From Owenweeksia sp963758205 (lineage in GTDB: Bacteria > Bacteroidota > Bacteroidia > Flavobacteriales > Schleiferiaceae): a stretch of DNA of 64,000 nucleotides. The notes beneath the pieces were generated by a model, which worked only from the letters and a program-made list of their open reading frames with translations, had not been told where the DNA came from and made no database searches. A program made the translations under genes and the position numbers. The stretch is taken from NCBI GenBank assembly GCA_963758205.1, contig CAVWUM010000001.1, positions 372,001-436,000 of the forward strand. Direction: 5' to 3'. Below, piece after piece: positions 25,470 through 34,163 of the stretch (its first letter is position 1; each line of letters starts with the position of its first letter).

Positions 25470-25805
25470 TTACCCTTTCAAAATCCCCATTCTTTTTCCT
25501 AAATCCTTAGTGAATTCACGCATGCCATTCGCAATGTCATCTTCGCCAGTGGCGCGCTGCAGGGTATCGGCAAGGCCTAAAATGGTTTGATGCACCATTT
25601 GCTTCATTTCATCAGCCAGCATGTCTTTGGTCCAAAGGTCTATTTTAAGGGTATCACCATCTTTTTTATCCCAAACTGAAATGAGCATGGCCTTGGCCTG
25701 GGCATGGTTAACCCCGCCATCACTGGCGCTCCAGTCTATGCGCTGGGGTACTTTGTTTTCGTCAAGGTCTATGGTAAATTTTATATCAGAAGTGTGGGCG
25801 GACAT
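25470..25805 (-). CDS. gldC: Gliding motility protein GldC
   Basis: A 111-residue soluble protein matching GldC: SDIKFTIDLDENKVPQRIDW near the N-terminus and MKQMVHQTILGLADTL, then MREFTKDLGKRMG at the end. In Flavobacterium johnsoniae GldC assists gliding without being strictly essential. It lies downstream of gldB on the same strand with a gap of 124 bases, the usual gldB-gldC neighbourhood. Confidence 0.92.
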   Translation of the reverse strand: MSAHTSDIKFTIDLDENKVPQRIDWSASDGGVNHAQAKAMLISVWDKKDGDTLKIDLWTKDMLADEMKQMVHQTILGLADTLQRATGEDDIANGMREFTKDLGKRMGILKG

Positions 25806-25929
25806 GTTGTATTTGAAAATTTGAAGATTCGAAAATTACTTCGGCAAAAGTAAGATTTGAGCAGACTTTTAATCTTCTACCTCAAGGCTTAATTCTTTGC
25901 AACCTTAAAACTTTATAACCTTACAACCA

Positions 25930-26922
25930 TTAGGGTTTGTACTTGCTGAGCTTTAATATTTTCCTCGAGTCAGTTTCGCGGCCAAGCTGCTCAAGGGTAA
26001 CCGAGGGATTGTTTTCCATGTAAGCACTTACAATTTGCCACCCAAGCCAGCGGCCAATCATGCCTGGGGTTTCATTGTCAAATTTCATCCTGAATTTAGA
26101 GAATGGGGCAAGCTCAATAAACCTGCGTTTAAGATCCTGGCTGGTGTCAAACAAAAAGTTGTTCTCAATAAAATAGGCCCATATAGTTCTTTCATTAGCC
26201 TGGCAAAACTCCAGTTTCTCCGGTGGGTATTGAATGATTACAGATTTATCTTTCTGAGGCATCATCTTTTCAATAAAATACAGTCGCTTGCCGTAATAAA
26301 TCATATCATCAAGCAAACTGGCAGATTTTTCCTCTCTACCGATATGGGGCTCTGTTATAGCCGCAATACAATCTCTTACCAAAAAAGCCGGCTGCCTGTA
26401 ATAGGCCTGGTATTGCTGCTGAGTGTTATAGTACTTTTTATCCTGCCCCAGGTATAGATCCACGCCCACAAAGCAAATATGCTGATCCGGTGAGTAGAGT
26501 ACTGGATATTCAAAATCAAGGTTGGAGATATAGGCGTAAAAGTCAATTTGAGGCGTATTGGGGAAGTAATAGTAGTAATGCTTCATTGAAAAGTTGAGAT
26601 TTTCATTGAGTCCCTCAAAGTTGGAAAGTACTTTTTTTGATGCAGCATAAAGCTCATTCTGGTTAGGGTCATTTCTTTGGCCTTTCCAAAAGCGCGGGTT
26701 TTTACCAGCCTCAAAAAATGGTGGATAGAGGTTTACCAGGCGCTCTATTTCCCGTGGTGTCATGGCTGTATCACTGTTAAAAAAAGCAGAGTCGAACCTT
26801 ATAAACCGTGCACCTTTGTCAATCTCTGAAATATCAATGTCAGAATCTTGCCCGCAGGAAGCAGCAAAGACCACAATTCCACACAACATTAAAATTTTTT
26901 TAATCAAAATGAGATAGTTCAT
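25930..26922 (-). CDS. gldB: Gliding motility lipoprotein GldB
   Basis: A 330-residue lipoprotein (lipobox AASC, Cys23). Residues after 40 carry the GldB pattern: RFDSAFFNSD, IDFYAYISNLDFEYPVLY, CFVGVDLYLGQDKKYY, and a C-terminal GRWLGWQIVSAYMENNP. GldB is required for gliding and T9SS-associated functions in Flavobacterium. It precedes gldC and is divergent from the beta-barrel gene at 26964. Confidence 0.92.
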   Translation of the reverse strand: MNYLILIKKILMLCGIVVFAASCGQDSDIDISEIDKGARFIRFDSAFFNSDTAMTPREIERLVNLYPPFFEAGKNPRFWKGQRNDPNQNELYAASKKVLSNFEGLNENLNFSMKHYYYYFPNTPQIDFYAYISNLDFEYPVLYSPDQHICFVGVDLYLGQDKKYYNTQQQYQAYYRQPAFLVRDCIAAITEPHIGREEKSASLLDDMIYYGKRLYFIEKMMPQKDKSVIIQYPPEKLEFCQANERTIWAYFIENNFLFDTSQDLKRRFIELAPFSKFRMKFDNETPGMIGRWLGWQIVSAYMENNPSVTLEQLGRETDSRKILKLSKYKP

Positions 26923-26963
26923 GTTAGAGTAAGAGTTTATAATTTTAACCGAAAATACACGGT

Positions 26964-27647
26964 ATGCTAAAAATCACTACAAAAGTCCTGATTTTATTAC
27001 TAACGTCAACCTGCCTGCTTAAGGCACAAACAGCCGCAGAAACCCGCACGCCATTCAGGTTTGGTATTCATGCATCTCCCAATTTGAGCTTTGTTTCCAG
27101 CAGCGATAATTCCGCCAGTACGGATGTAAAAATGAAGTTTGGGTTTGGACTTATAGCTGAATTCAACTTTGCAGATAATTATTCATTTTCTACCGGTGTT
27201 GACTATTTTTTCCGCGGAGGAGTTTCCACCGTAACCGATTCCACTTTTGATATTGCTAACAGACCCGGTTATAGCGGACCAATAAAGAGTACCTATAAGA
27301 GTGGCTTTATACAAGTTCCGCTAATGCTAAAGATGAGGACACGCCCTTTCGGCTATTACACATTTTTTGCTGATTTTGGGGGAAGTCTTAATATTTCAAC
27401 CGATGAAGAGGTAATATTCAGCCCTACAGAGGCAAATAGGGCAGACTCCTATATAAGAGCTGCCGGAGCTATGTTTACAGTAGGTTTAGGTGGTGAGTAT
27501 GATCTTGGTGGGCAAACGGCCGTTTTATTAGGCGTATATTATAATCGAAGTCTTTTTGACAACCTTAACCCCAAAGCGCCAGGAAGTATTGACCAAAATT
27601 CCTTTCGATTTGACTATGTCAACCTGAAATTAGGAGTGTTATTCTAA
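26964..27647 (+). CDS. Outer-membrane beta-barrel protein (PorT/OMP_b-brl family)
   Basis: A 227-residue protein with a signal peptide ending near LKAQ. The mature part shows alternating hydrophobic strands and Gly/aromatic-rich turns (FRFGIHASPNLSF, MKFGFGLIAEFNF, FSTGVDYFFRGG, FIQVPLMLKMR, VNLKLGVLF), typical of eight-stranded porin-like barrels named PorT family in Bacteroidota. The final aromatic residue favours outer-membrane insertion. It is followed by nadE after 9 bases. Whether it takes part in T9SS is not decidable here. Confidence 0.85.
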   Translation: MLKITTKVLILLLTSTCLLKAQTAAETRTPFRFGIHASPNLSFVSSSDNSASTDVKMKFGFGLIAEFNFADNYSFSTGVDYFFRGGVSTVTDSTFDIANRPGYSGPIKSTYKSGFIQVPLMLKMRTRPFGYYTFFADFGGSLNISTDEEVIFSPTEANRADSYIRAAGAMFTVGLGGEYDLGGQTAVLLGVYYNRSLFDNLNPKAPGSIDQNSFRFDYVNLKLGVLF

Positions 27648-27652
27648 TTTCG
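27645..27652 (+). promoter_or_regulatory. Predicted -7 element for nadE overlapping the previous stop codon
   Basis: TAATTTCG followed by cgg, one mismatch from TAnnTTTG. The first three bases are the stop codon of the barrel gene, and only 4 bases separate the box from the nadE ATG. Confidence 0.45.
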
Positions 27653-27656
27653 CGGA

Positions 27657-28448
27657 ATGAATCTTGAAAAAATAGAGCAGCATATAGTTGATTGGCTCAA
27701 ACAATATTTGGAGAAATCCGGCAGCAAAGGTTTTGTGGTAGGTGTTTCAGGAGGTATTGATTCCGCAGTGGTTTCTTCGCTTGCAGCTCGTACCGGTTAC
27801 CCGGTGATGTGCTTAGAAATGCCAATTCACCAAAGTGCTGACCAGGTGAACCGGGCTTTGAAACATATTGATACCCTTCAAACTCACCATTCAAATGTTA
27901 GCCTTACCCAGGTTGATCTCACTAACGTTTTTGAGTCGTTTATAGCTCAGGTGCCTTCTATTAATGATACTGACTTAAAGCATCTTTCACTGGCCAACAC
28001 CAGGGCTCGGTTAAGGATGACTGCACTATATTATTTCGCTGGCCTGCATCGGTATCTGGTAGTAGGTACGGGTAACAAGGTTGAAGATTTTGGAGTTGGG
28101 TTTTTTACAAAGTATGGTGATGGGGGTGTAGATTTAAGCCCGATTGCAGACCTTACAAAAACTGAAGTTTTTGCAATGGGTGAGCATCTCAACATTATTG
28201 AAGAGATATTAAACGCACCACCCACTGATGGGCTGTGGGGAGATGATCGCACGGATGAGGACCAGATTGGTGCTACCTACCCGGAGTTGGAGTGGGCTAT
28301 GGAGCAAAGTGCTGATAACAAAACTATTGATGACTTTGAGGGGCGTCAACTTGAAGTATTTCAGATTTATAGTAACTTACACCGTTCAAACCATCACAAA
28401 ATGATTCCTATTCCGGTATGTAAAATACCTGAAAGCCTTAAGAGCTGA
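27657..28448 (+). CDS. nadE: NAD(+) synthase, ammonia-dependent
   Basis: A 263-residue cytosolic enzyme making NAD from deamido-NAD, ATP and ammonia. The PP-loop is VSGGIDSAVVS at residues 30-40; TGNKVEDFGVGFFTKYGDGGVDLSPIADL (described in parts) forms the substrate loop near residue 140-165, and PPTDGLWGDDRTDE follows. There is no N-terminal glutaminase domain, so it is the short ammonia-using form. It lies close to gldB, as in Flavobacterium, though here in the opposite orientation. Confidence 0.95.
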   Translation: MNLEKIEQHIVDWLKQYLEKSGSKGFVVGVSGGIDSAVVSSLAARTGYPVMCLEMPIHQSADQVNRALKHIDTLQTHHSNVSLTQVDLTNVFESFIAQVPSINDTDLKHLSLANTRARLRMTALYYFAGLHRYLVVGTGNKVEDFGVGFFTKYGDGGVDLSPIADLTKTEVFAMGEHLNIIEEILNAPPTDGLWGDDRTDEDQIGATYPELEWAMEQSADNKTIDDFEGRQLEVFQIYSNLHRSNHHKMIPIPVCKIPESLKS

Positions 28449-28552
28449 GGAGTTTTGTGTAATCTTAAACCGTGTAGTTGTAATCTTACCTAAATTATCA
28501 TTAATTTTGATCATATTGCAACACACACAATAACAGGGAAAACAATTAAAGT

Positions 28553-29173
28553 ATGATCAAACTATTACTTGCTGATGACCACGCGGTAGTGCGTAAAGGT
28601 CTTCAATTATTTATCGGTTATGAAGATAATCTTCAACTGGTGGCAGAAGCTGCTGATGGTGAGGAACTCATTGAAATGATTAAAGAGCATGAAGCAGATA
28701 TACTGCTTTTGGATTTGGATATGCCAAAAATGAATGGCATTACTGCGCTTAGAAAAATCAAGGAAGTTGCACCGGATTTGAAAATCATTATCCTTACCAT
28801 GCATCCACAGGACATATATGGAAAAACGGCCATGCAAATGGGTGCCAGTGGTTACTTAATTAAGGATGAAGAACCCAAAAAACTTATTCAGGCGATAAAT
28901 AGGGTGTATGAAGGTGAGCAGGTTTTTAGTGAAGATATTCTTACCAGTAAGAAAAAGAACAAGCCTATAAAGCTTAGCCAGAGAGAAATTGAAGTCTTAA
29001 AATTGCTTTCAACGGGTAAGTCCAACAAAGAAATCTCCGAAGAACTGGAAATCAGTGATAAGACAGTAAGTACCTACAAGTTGCGCTTGCTGAATAAAAT
29101 TGGTGCCAAATCAGTTGTGGATCTTATAAATTTCTCAACCAACTATCCTGATATACTTAGCAGGAAAAGATAA
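28553..29173 (+). CDS. NarL/FixJ-type response regulator
   Basis: A 206-residue transcription factor. The receiver domain spans residues 1-120 with the phosphoacceptor Asp54 in LLLDLDMP and the switch Lys in IKDEEP. A LuxR-type helix-turn-helix occupies about 140-200 (LSQREIEVLKLLSTGKSNKEISEEL). No histidine kinase is adjacent, so it is an orphan regulator here. A strong terminator follows. Confidence 0.92.
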   Translation: MIKLLLADDHAVVRKGLQLFIGYEDNLQLVAEAADGEELIEMIKEHEADILLLDLDMPKMNGITALRKIKEVAPDLKIIILTMHPQDIYGKTAMQMGASGYLIKDEEPKKLIQAINRVYEGEQVFSEDILTSKKKNKPIKLSQREIEVLKLLSTGKSNKEISEELEISDKTVSTYKLRLLNKIGAKSVVDLINFSTNYPDILSRKR

Positions 29174-29195
29174 CTGCCTCGGCATTTGCAGAATT

Positions 29196-29232
29196 AAAAA
29201 AGACTCCCCCTTAAAGGAGTCTTTTTTTTTTA
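29196..29232 (+). terminator. Rho-independent terminator
   Basis: Hairpin aaagactcc / ggagtcttt with loop cccttaaa and a run of ten T, 25 bases after the response regulator stop. Confidence 0.85.
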
Positions 29233-29290
29233 ATAATGTTGTTTTAGGTTTTCAACCTAACAACCCTTTAGGTTAGTTGCCTTACGGATC

Positions 29291-29314
29291 AATCACCAAA
29301 ACTTAATGGTGATT
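29291..29314. promoter_or_regulatory. Perfect inverted repeat upstream of the der promoter
   Basis: AATCACCA, 8-base spacer, TGGTGATT. It ends 11 bases before the -7 box at 29326, the region where an activator or repressor would bind; it could equally be a chance hairpin. No regulator is suggested by the sequence itself. Confidence 0.35.
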
Positions 29315-29325
29315 AATGCTTTAGT

Positions 29326-29333
29326 TACTTTTG
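29326..29333 (+). promoter_or_regulatory. Predicted -7 promoter element for der
   Basis: TACTTTTG followed by ccg, a full match to TAnnTTTG. It lies across the TTG that opens the longer reading frame, which argues that translation begins later, at GTG 29352. Confidence 0.6.
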
Positions 29334-29351
29334 CCGCTTAAATATATTGAA

Positions 29352-30656
29352 GTGTCAAATATAGTAGCCATTGTAGGCAGGCCCAATGTGGGTAAATCCA
29401 CTCTTTTTAATCGTTTAACCGAATCACGTGAGGCTATTACCGACTCGGTTTCGGGCGTTACCCGCGACCGTATTTATGGAAAGTTTGATTGGATTGGGCG
29501 GGAGTTTTCGCTAATTGATACCGGGGGATATGTAACCGGAAGCGATGACATTTTTGAAGGGGAGATTAGAAAGCAGGTGGAAATTGCCATACAGGAAGCG
29601 CAACTGATACTTTTTGTAGTAGATGCTGATGAAGGAGTCACAGGGCTTGATGAAGAAGTGGCAGCGCTACTTCGTAAAAGTAAAAAGGATGTACTGCTTG
29701 TAGCCAATAAGGTAGATAACGCCATGCGGCAAACACAAAGCGCAGAGTTTTACAGCCTGGGGCTGGGCGATATTTTTAACATTTCAGCCATCAACGGTTC
29801 AGGTACCGGTGATCTTTTAGATAAGGTGGTGGAGCTGATGCCTGAAGAAGAAGCTGAAGAAGAATCTAATTTACCTCGCATAGCCATTGTAGGCCGCCCT
29901 AACGTGGGTAAATCATCATTTATTAATGCCCTTACCGGGCAGGAGAGAAACATTGTAACGGACATAGCCGGCACCACCCGCGATGCTATAAATACCCACT
30001 ATAATTTATTTGGTAAAGACTTTTTATTGGTGGATACTGCGGGGCTTCGTAAAAAAAGTAAAGTACACGAGGATTTGGAGTTTTACTCGGTAATGCGCTC
30101 CATAAGAGCCATCGAAAACTCTGATGTGTGTGTGCTTTTATTAGATGCGACTCAAGGGCTTGAAGGCCAGGATTTATCAATTTTTAGCCTGGCGGTGAAA
30201 AATAAAAAGGGCATTGTAATACTTGTAAATAAATGGGATCTGATAGAAAAGGATACCAAAACGGCTGATGAGTTTAAAAAGCGAATTCTCCGAAAACTGG
30301 AGCCTTTTACCGATATCACCATCATGTTTATTTCGGTGCTTAATAAACAGCGTATATATCAGGCGGTGGAAGAGGCCATGAATGTGTTTGAGCGTAGAAC
30401 TCAACGGATACAAACAAGTAAGCTGAATGATCTTATGCTGCCTATTATAGAAGGAAATCCACCGCCCGCATTAAAAGGCAAGTATGTGCGTATTAAGTTT
30501 TGCACCATGTTGCCCACCCATACTCCGGCATTCGCTTTTTTTGCCAATTTACCACAGTATGTTAAGGATCCTTACAAGCGCTTTTTAGAAAATAAAATCC
30601 GTGAGAACTTCGACTTTACAGGGGTGCCGATTCAGGTTTTTATCAGGAAGAAGTAA
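29352..30656 (+). CDS. der: Ribosome-associated GTPase Der (EngA)
   Basis: A 434-residue double-GTPase needed for 50S subunit maturation. Two G domains each carry a P-loop (GRPNVGKSTLF near residue 9, GRPNVGKSSFI near 182), G3 (DTGGY; DTAGL) and G4 (NKVD; NKWD). A KH-like domain covers about 355-434 (VRIKFCTMLPTHTPAFAFFAN). The start is taken as GTG at 29352 (VSNIVAIVGRP), because the upstream TTG at 29331 sits inside the promoter box and the family begins at this point. Confidence 0.95.
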   Translation: MSNIVAIVGRPNVGKSTLFNRLTESREAITDSVSGVTRDRIYGKFDWIGREFSLIDTGGYVTGSDDIFEGEIRKQVEIAIQEAQLILFVVDADEGVTGLDEEVAALLRKSKKDVLLVANKVDNAMRQTQSAEFYSLGLGDIFNISAINGSGTGDLLDKVVELMPEEEAEEESNLPRIAIVGRPNVGKSSFINALTGQERNIVTDIAGTTRDAINTHYNLFGKDFLLVDTAGLRKKSKVHEDLEFYSVMRSIRAIENSDVCVLLLDATQGLEGQDLSIFSLAVKNKKGIVILVNKWDLIEKDTKTADEFKKRILRKLEPFTDITIMFISVLNKQRIYQAVEEAMNVFERRTQRIQTSKLNDLMLPIIEGNPPPALKGKYVRIKFCTMLPTHTPAFAFFANLPQYVKDPYKRFLENKIRENFDFTGVPIQVFIRKK

Positions 30657-30808
30657 GATTAGCATTAAAGGTTTTCCCTAAAATCACATTATAGCTCATT
30701 AATTGCATGCCTCATTGGTTTTCAAAACCCCTTATGTAGCTAATGGCTAATATTACTATTGGTTTGTTAAAAATAAATAAGTTGCATGCCCAATTAAAAC
30801 TTTTAGAA

Positions 30809-32329
30809 ATGAAACACTTTGCTACAGTCCTGCTTTCATTTTTCGCACTTAACCTGTTTTCGCAAGAGTTGATGTTTCAAAATGAATTTGAAGAGCAGGC
30901 TTTTAAGAAAGTTGAGATTGGCATGCGTGATAATCTTATGCTTTTAGTTGGCGCCAGTGGAGATGCTTCAGAAGCTCAATATGAGCAGATCAAAAAAAGC
31001 ATTGCGGAAGTGGTGGAAGGCTTAAATCCGGAAAGATTTGCCAAATACTCCTCGTCAAAAAAGGTTAAAAAAATATTTGAAGCTGTTCAAAAAGAGCTTC
31101 TTAAAAAGTACCAGCTCCAAAATCAGTTTGTGGATGTTTTTGAAACGGGTAGCTTTAACTGTGTTTCGGCTACCGCCCTATATGCGCTTATGCTGGAGCA
31201 ATTTGAAATACCTTATGAGATTGTAGAAACCCCGGGCCATGTATACCTTGTTGCCACGCCTGGTGATGAAAGGTTGGTTATGGAGAGCACCGATCCGCTT
31301 GGAGGGTATTTACAGTTGAATGAAAAACTGGTAAGAAACCAATTGAACTCTTTAGTGGCTATGAAGGTGATTACAGTTGAAGAGATGAACTCTCCTGATC
31401 TTGATAAAATTTTAGAAGAACTATATCCCAGTGAATACATTGGCCTCAACCAATTGGTGGCCCTTCAATACTACAATCAGGCTATTTATGATTTTGAAGA
31501 TGGCAATTTTATAGCCTCAAGGGATAATGCGGTAAGAGCCAATTATCTTAATCCTGACCCGCGATTTGATGCCATGGTTTACTCTGCGCTTATACAGGAG
31601 CTGGGCAAAAGAGAATATAACAATCCGGATTATCCAAAGTACTTTAAGGAATTTAGTATGCTGGATACTACGGAAGAACATGCTTTGCTGGTGACAGACG
31701 AGTATAGGATTATGGCCTACGAATGTCTGTTTAACATGGATAATCCAGGCCCGGTAGAGGAGGTGGTAGATAGGCTTGAAGGTAGTACATACATGGATAG
31801 GTATGGTGATGAAATAATATTTATCAGATCTGTACTAACATGCAACTATCTCATAAAAAAAGGGGAGTTTAATGAGTCCTGGCCATATGCTTTGTCTGCA
31901 ATGGATGTGCACCCGGAAGACCTGGATGCTATAAGCCAGTTTTCTGCAGTTATGGGTTATAAAATGAGTACCGGCCATTATCCTCAACCATTAGATAGTA
32001 TGCGAGTTTACATGGTAAGGTATCCGCAGCTTAAGGATAACAAACTATGGTTAAGTGCTTATGGCAATGCTTTAATAGAGCATATATACCAGGAGCTTGG
32101 AGCTGATTATACTGGTAATGTAGCCAAAGAGGTTGTGGAGTTTGAAGCATTGATGGAGGCCGAACCCGATTTAGGGGTGCTTCATAATAACATAGGGGTT
32201 GCTTACACCCGGCTGGCTCTAAAGCATTTTAATACCAGTAAAAGCCGTGCCCTCAGCACTATTGAATCTGGATTGAAATATGCCCCGGGGAATAAAGATT
32301 TACTAAGGGTAAAGCAGCTGATACGCTAA
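30809..32329 (+). CDS. Secreted transglutaminase-like protein with helical repeats
   Basis: A 506-residue exported protein with a signal peptide ending near LFSQ. A transglutaminase-like core around residues 100-200 shows a possible Cys118-His144-Asp162 triad (SFNCVSATALY, PGHVYLV, ESTDPLGG). From about residue 220 onward helical, TPR-like units recur (YYNQAIYDFEDGNF, NNIGVAYTRLALKHF). The substrate is unknown; such proteins may act as peptidases or lack activity. ATG at 30809 is chosen because it starts the signal peptide; a longer frame from 30743 has no support. Convergent with the MORN lipoprotein, sharing 4 bases. Confidence 0.75.
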   Translation: MKHFATVLLSFFALNLFSQELMFQNEFEEQAFKKVEIGMRDNLMLLVGASGDASEAQYEQIKKSIAEVVEGLNPERFAKYSSSKKVKKIFEAVQKELLKKYQLQNQFVDVFETGSFNCVSATALYALMLEQFEIPYEIVETPGHVYLVATPGDERLVMESTDPLGGYLQLNEKLVRNQLNSLVAMKVITVEEMNSPDLDKILEELYPSEYIGLNQLVALQYYNQAIYDFEDGNFIASRDNAVRANYLNPDPRFDAMVYSALIQELGKREYNNPDYPKYFKEFSMLDTTEEHALLVTDEYRIMAYECLFNMDNPGPVEEVVDRLEGSTYMDRYGDEIIFIRSVLTCNYLIKKGEFNESWPYALSAMDVHPEDLDAISQFSAVMGYKMSTGHYPQPLDSMRVYMVRYPQLKDNKLWLSAYGNALIEHIYQELGADYTGNVAKEVVEFEALMEAEPDLGVLHNNIGVAYTRLALKHFNTSKSRALSTIESGLKYAPGNKDLLRVKQLIR

Positions 32330-33144
32330 TAGCCAGGGTTTTCTGCGGCAATGTTTACCACTTTATACGTTACAGCATCTTCTCCGGTACTGCTTTTATA
32401 AGTGGCATATACATGTAGTTCATGCGCCAAAAAATAGCCTTTAGGGATATTAAAACTGGCGTAATACTTATTTTTTGATGATTCATATTTGGGAAGTGCG
32501 TGAAGTGCCAGATTGGTTTCAGGCTTCCAAAAGTCCTTGTTGTCTCCGGCATAAAATTTCACATCTTTCGCTTTCTTGTCCAACTCAAAAATTACGTTAT
32601 AAAGATTTTCTTTTAGCGTTTTGTCCTCTTTGGTGAAAACAATTTCAGGTTGCTTAATAGTATTGCCGCGGTAATCCCGCTCAATAATACCCGGCAGTGC
32701 CATACCCATTTTATAAGAGGCTTCCACTTTTGCTTTACCGCTTTTAAAGTACTTAGTGAACTTGCCATCGTAAATGCCATCTTTATACGTAACCACACGT
32801 TGCAGGCGGCCCTCGGTGTCATAAACTTTAGCCTCACCATGCAGTTTGCCATTTTTATAGTTTACTTCTTTCCAAATCTTTCCATCAGCGTAATACTGTC
32901 TGGCAAGCCCATTTTTTTTACCATCCTTCATTTCAATTTCAGAAGTGGTATTGCTACTCTCGTTGTTAACAGTTATGGTGCCATCCGTTATAGGCTTGGG
33001 TTTGTTTTTATCGCGTTCTTCGGCTTCCTGCTGGGCCTTTTTTTCGCTTGCTGCAGATATTACCTTGTCAACCACCACAACCTCATGGCAAGCGGTAAAG
33101 GCTGCTAGTGCCAATAGAGGAATTACTTGTTTTAATATTTTCAT
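32326..33144 (-). CDS. MORN-repeat (YwqK-like) lipoprotein
   Basis: A 272-residue predicted lipoprotein (lipobox FTAC, Cys19), with a Lys/Glu-rich linker (about 30-50) and three MORN/YwqK-like repeats near 70-150 (KDGKKNGLARQYYADGK, KNGKLHGEAKVYD, KDGIYDGKFTKYF). The C-terminal 100 residues are beta-rich. The YwqK name implies an antitoxin role in databases, but here it is more plausibly an envelope protein. Its start overlaps the gldA stop by 4 bases, so it is translationally coupled to gldA. Confidence 0.82.
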   Translation of the reverse strand: MKILKQVIPLLALAAFTACHEVVVVDKVISAASEKKAQQEAEERDKNKPKPITDGTITVNNESSNTTSEIEMKDGKKNGLARQYYADGKIWKEVNYKNGKLHGEAKVYDTEGRLQRVVTYKDGIYDGKFTKYFKSGKAKVEASYKMGMALPGIIERDYRGNTIKQPEIVFTKEDKTLKENLYNVIFELDKKAKDVKFYAGDNKDFWKPETNLALHALPKYESSKNKYYASFNIPKGYFLAHELHVYATYKSSTGEDAVTYKVVNIAAENPGY

Positions 33145-34040
33145 TTTTCTGTTAGTTTTTGAAAAATCTGCTCCAGCTTTTGCTCCTGTTGTTTCATTTC
33201 CAATACTGCGGCCTTTTTGCCCACCGCAAAGTTGAAAATCTCAGTGCGTATATCCTGCCCCGGTAAGGCATCAATTTGCCAGCGCATACCATCTATATGT
33301 TTCGCGTCACGTACCCCGGCAATTTTTTTCAGCTCGCTTTTAGTAAAATCCTTATCAAATTCAACAGTAAACACCTTGGCGCCCTGCACGTCCTTAAGAT
33401 CTGCCGTGGGGCGGTCGGCCACTATCTTACCATTATTGATGATTATTACCCGGCTGCAAAGCACCTCTACCTCCTGCATAATGTGCGTAGAAAGCATTAC
33501 AGTTTTTGAAGCGCCTATCTCTTTTATAAGGTTACGGATTTCAGCCAACTGATTTGGGTCGAGCCCGGTGGTGGGTTCATCCAGAATAAGTACCTCCGGA
33601 TTATGAAGAAGTGCAGCCGCCAGGCCGGCACGCTGGCGATATCCTTTTGATAGTTGTCCCAGTTTTTTATGGCTTTCTTTAGTAAGGCCAACCTTTGAGA
33701 TAATATCCGGTATTACCTCTTTAGAAACCTTATAAACACCGGCCATAAAAGCAAGGTATTCCTTTACGTACATATCCAGGTAAAGCGGGTTGTGCTCAGG
33801 TAGGTAGCCCACCTTTTGCCTTATGGCGATGCTATCTTCAGTAACGTCCATTCCGCATACTTTGGCGGTGCCCTTAGTTTGCGGCAAATAGCACGTCAGT
33901 ATCTTCATCATGGTAGATTTCCCTGCTCCATTAGGCCCCAAAAAACCTACAATTTCGCCTGTGCCTATGGAGAAGTTTACATCATCCAGCGCGTGCTGCT
34001 CTCCATATATTTTTGTGATATTCTGTACTTCTATAGACAT
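33141..34040 (-). CDS. gldA: Gliding motility ABC transporter ATP-binding protein GldA
   Basis: A 299-residue ATPase of the GldA-GldF-GldG transporter of Flavobacteriales. Walker A GPNGAGKST (residues 35-43), Q-loop region VGYLPEHNPLYLDMYVKEYL, signature LSKGYRQRAGLAAAL, Walker B VLILDEPTTGLDPNQL and the switch His in LSTHIMQEVE. The match to GldA in length and in the PEHNPLYLDMYV block is strong. GldF and GldG, the membrane partners, are not in the window. It overlaps the downstream MORN lipoprotein gene by 4 bases. Confidence 0.93.
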   Translation of the reverse strand: MSIEVQNITKIYGEQHALDDVNFSIGTGEIVGFLGPNGAGKSTMMKILTCYLPQTKGTAKVCGMDVTEDSIAIRQKVGYLPEHNPLYLDMYVKEYLAFMAGVYKVSKEVIPDIISKVGLTKESHKKLGQLSKGYRQRAGLAAALLHNPEVLILDEPTTGLDPNQLAEIRNLIKEIGASKTVMLSTHIMQEVEVLCSRVIIINNGKIVADRPTADLKDVQGAKVFTVEFDKDFTKSELKKIAGVRDAKHIDGMRWQIDALPGQDIRTEIFNFAVGKKAAVLEMKQQEQKLEQIFQKLTEK

Positions 34041-34127
34041 CTCAATAAATAAGTGCGCTAAGCTAAATAAATCTTAGGCACAACATCCTGGTGTAAAGTA
34101 ATCCTGATTTTTTAGGGACATTTTAAT

Positions 34128-34135
34128 TATGTTTG
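34128..34135 (+). promoter_or_regulatory. Predicted -7 promoter element for the 34164 gene
   Basis: TATGTTTG, a full TAnnTTTG match, 28 bases upstream of the TTG start codon. Confidence 0.55.
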
Positions 34136-34163
34136 ACGGGATAACAACTAACCCTTCATAACA

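Noticed and set aside
29331..29351. Longer start of der at TTG 29331
   Set aside because: The TTG is inside the predicted -7 box; translation from there would precede transcription.
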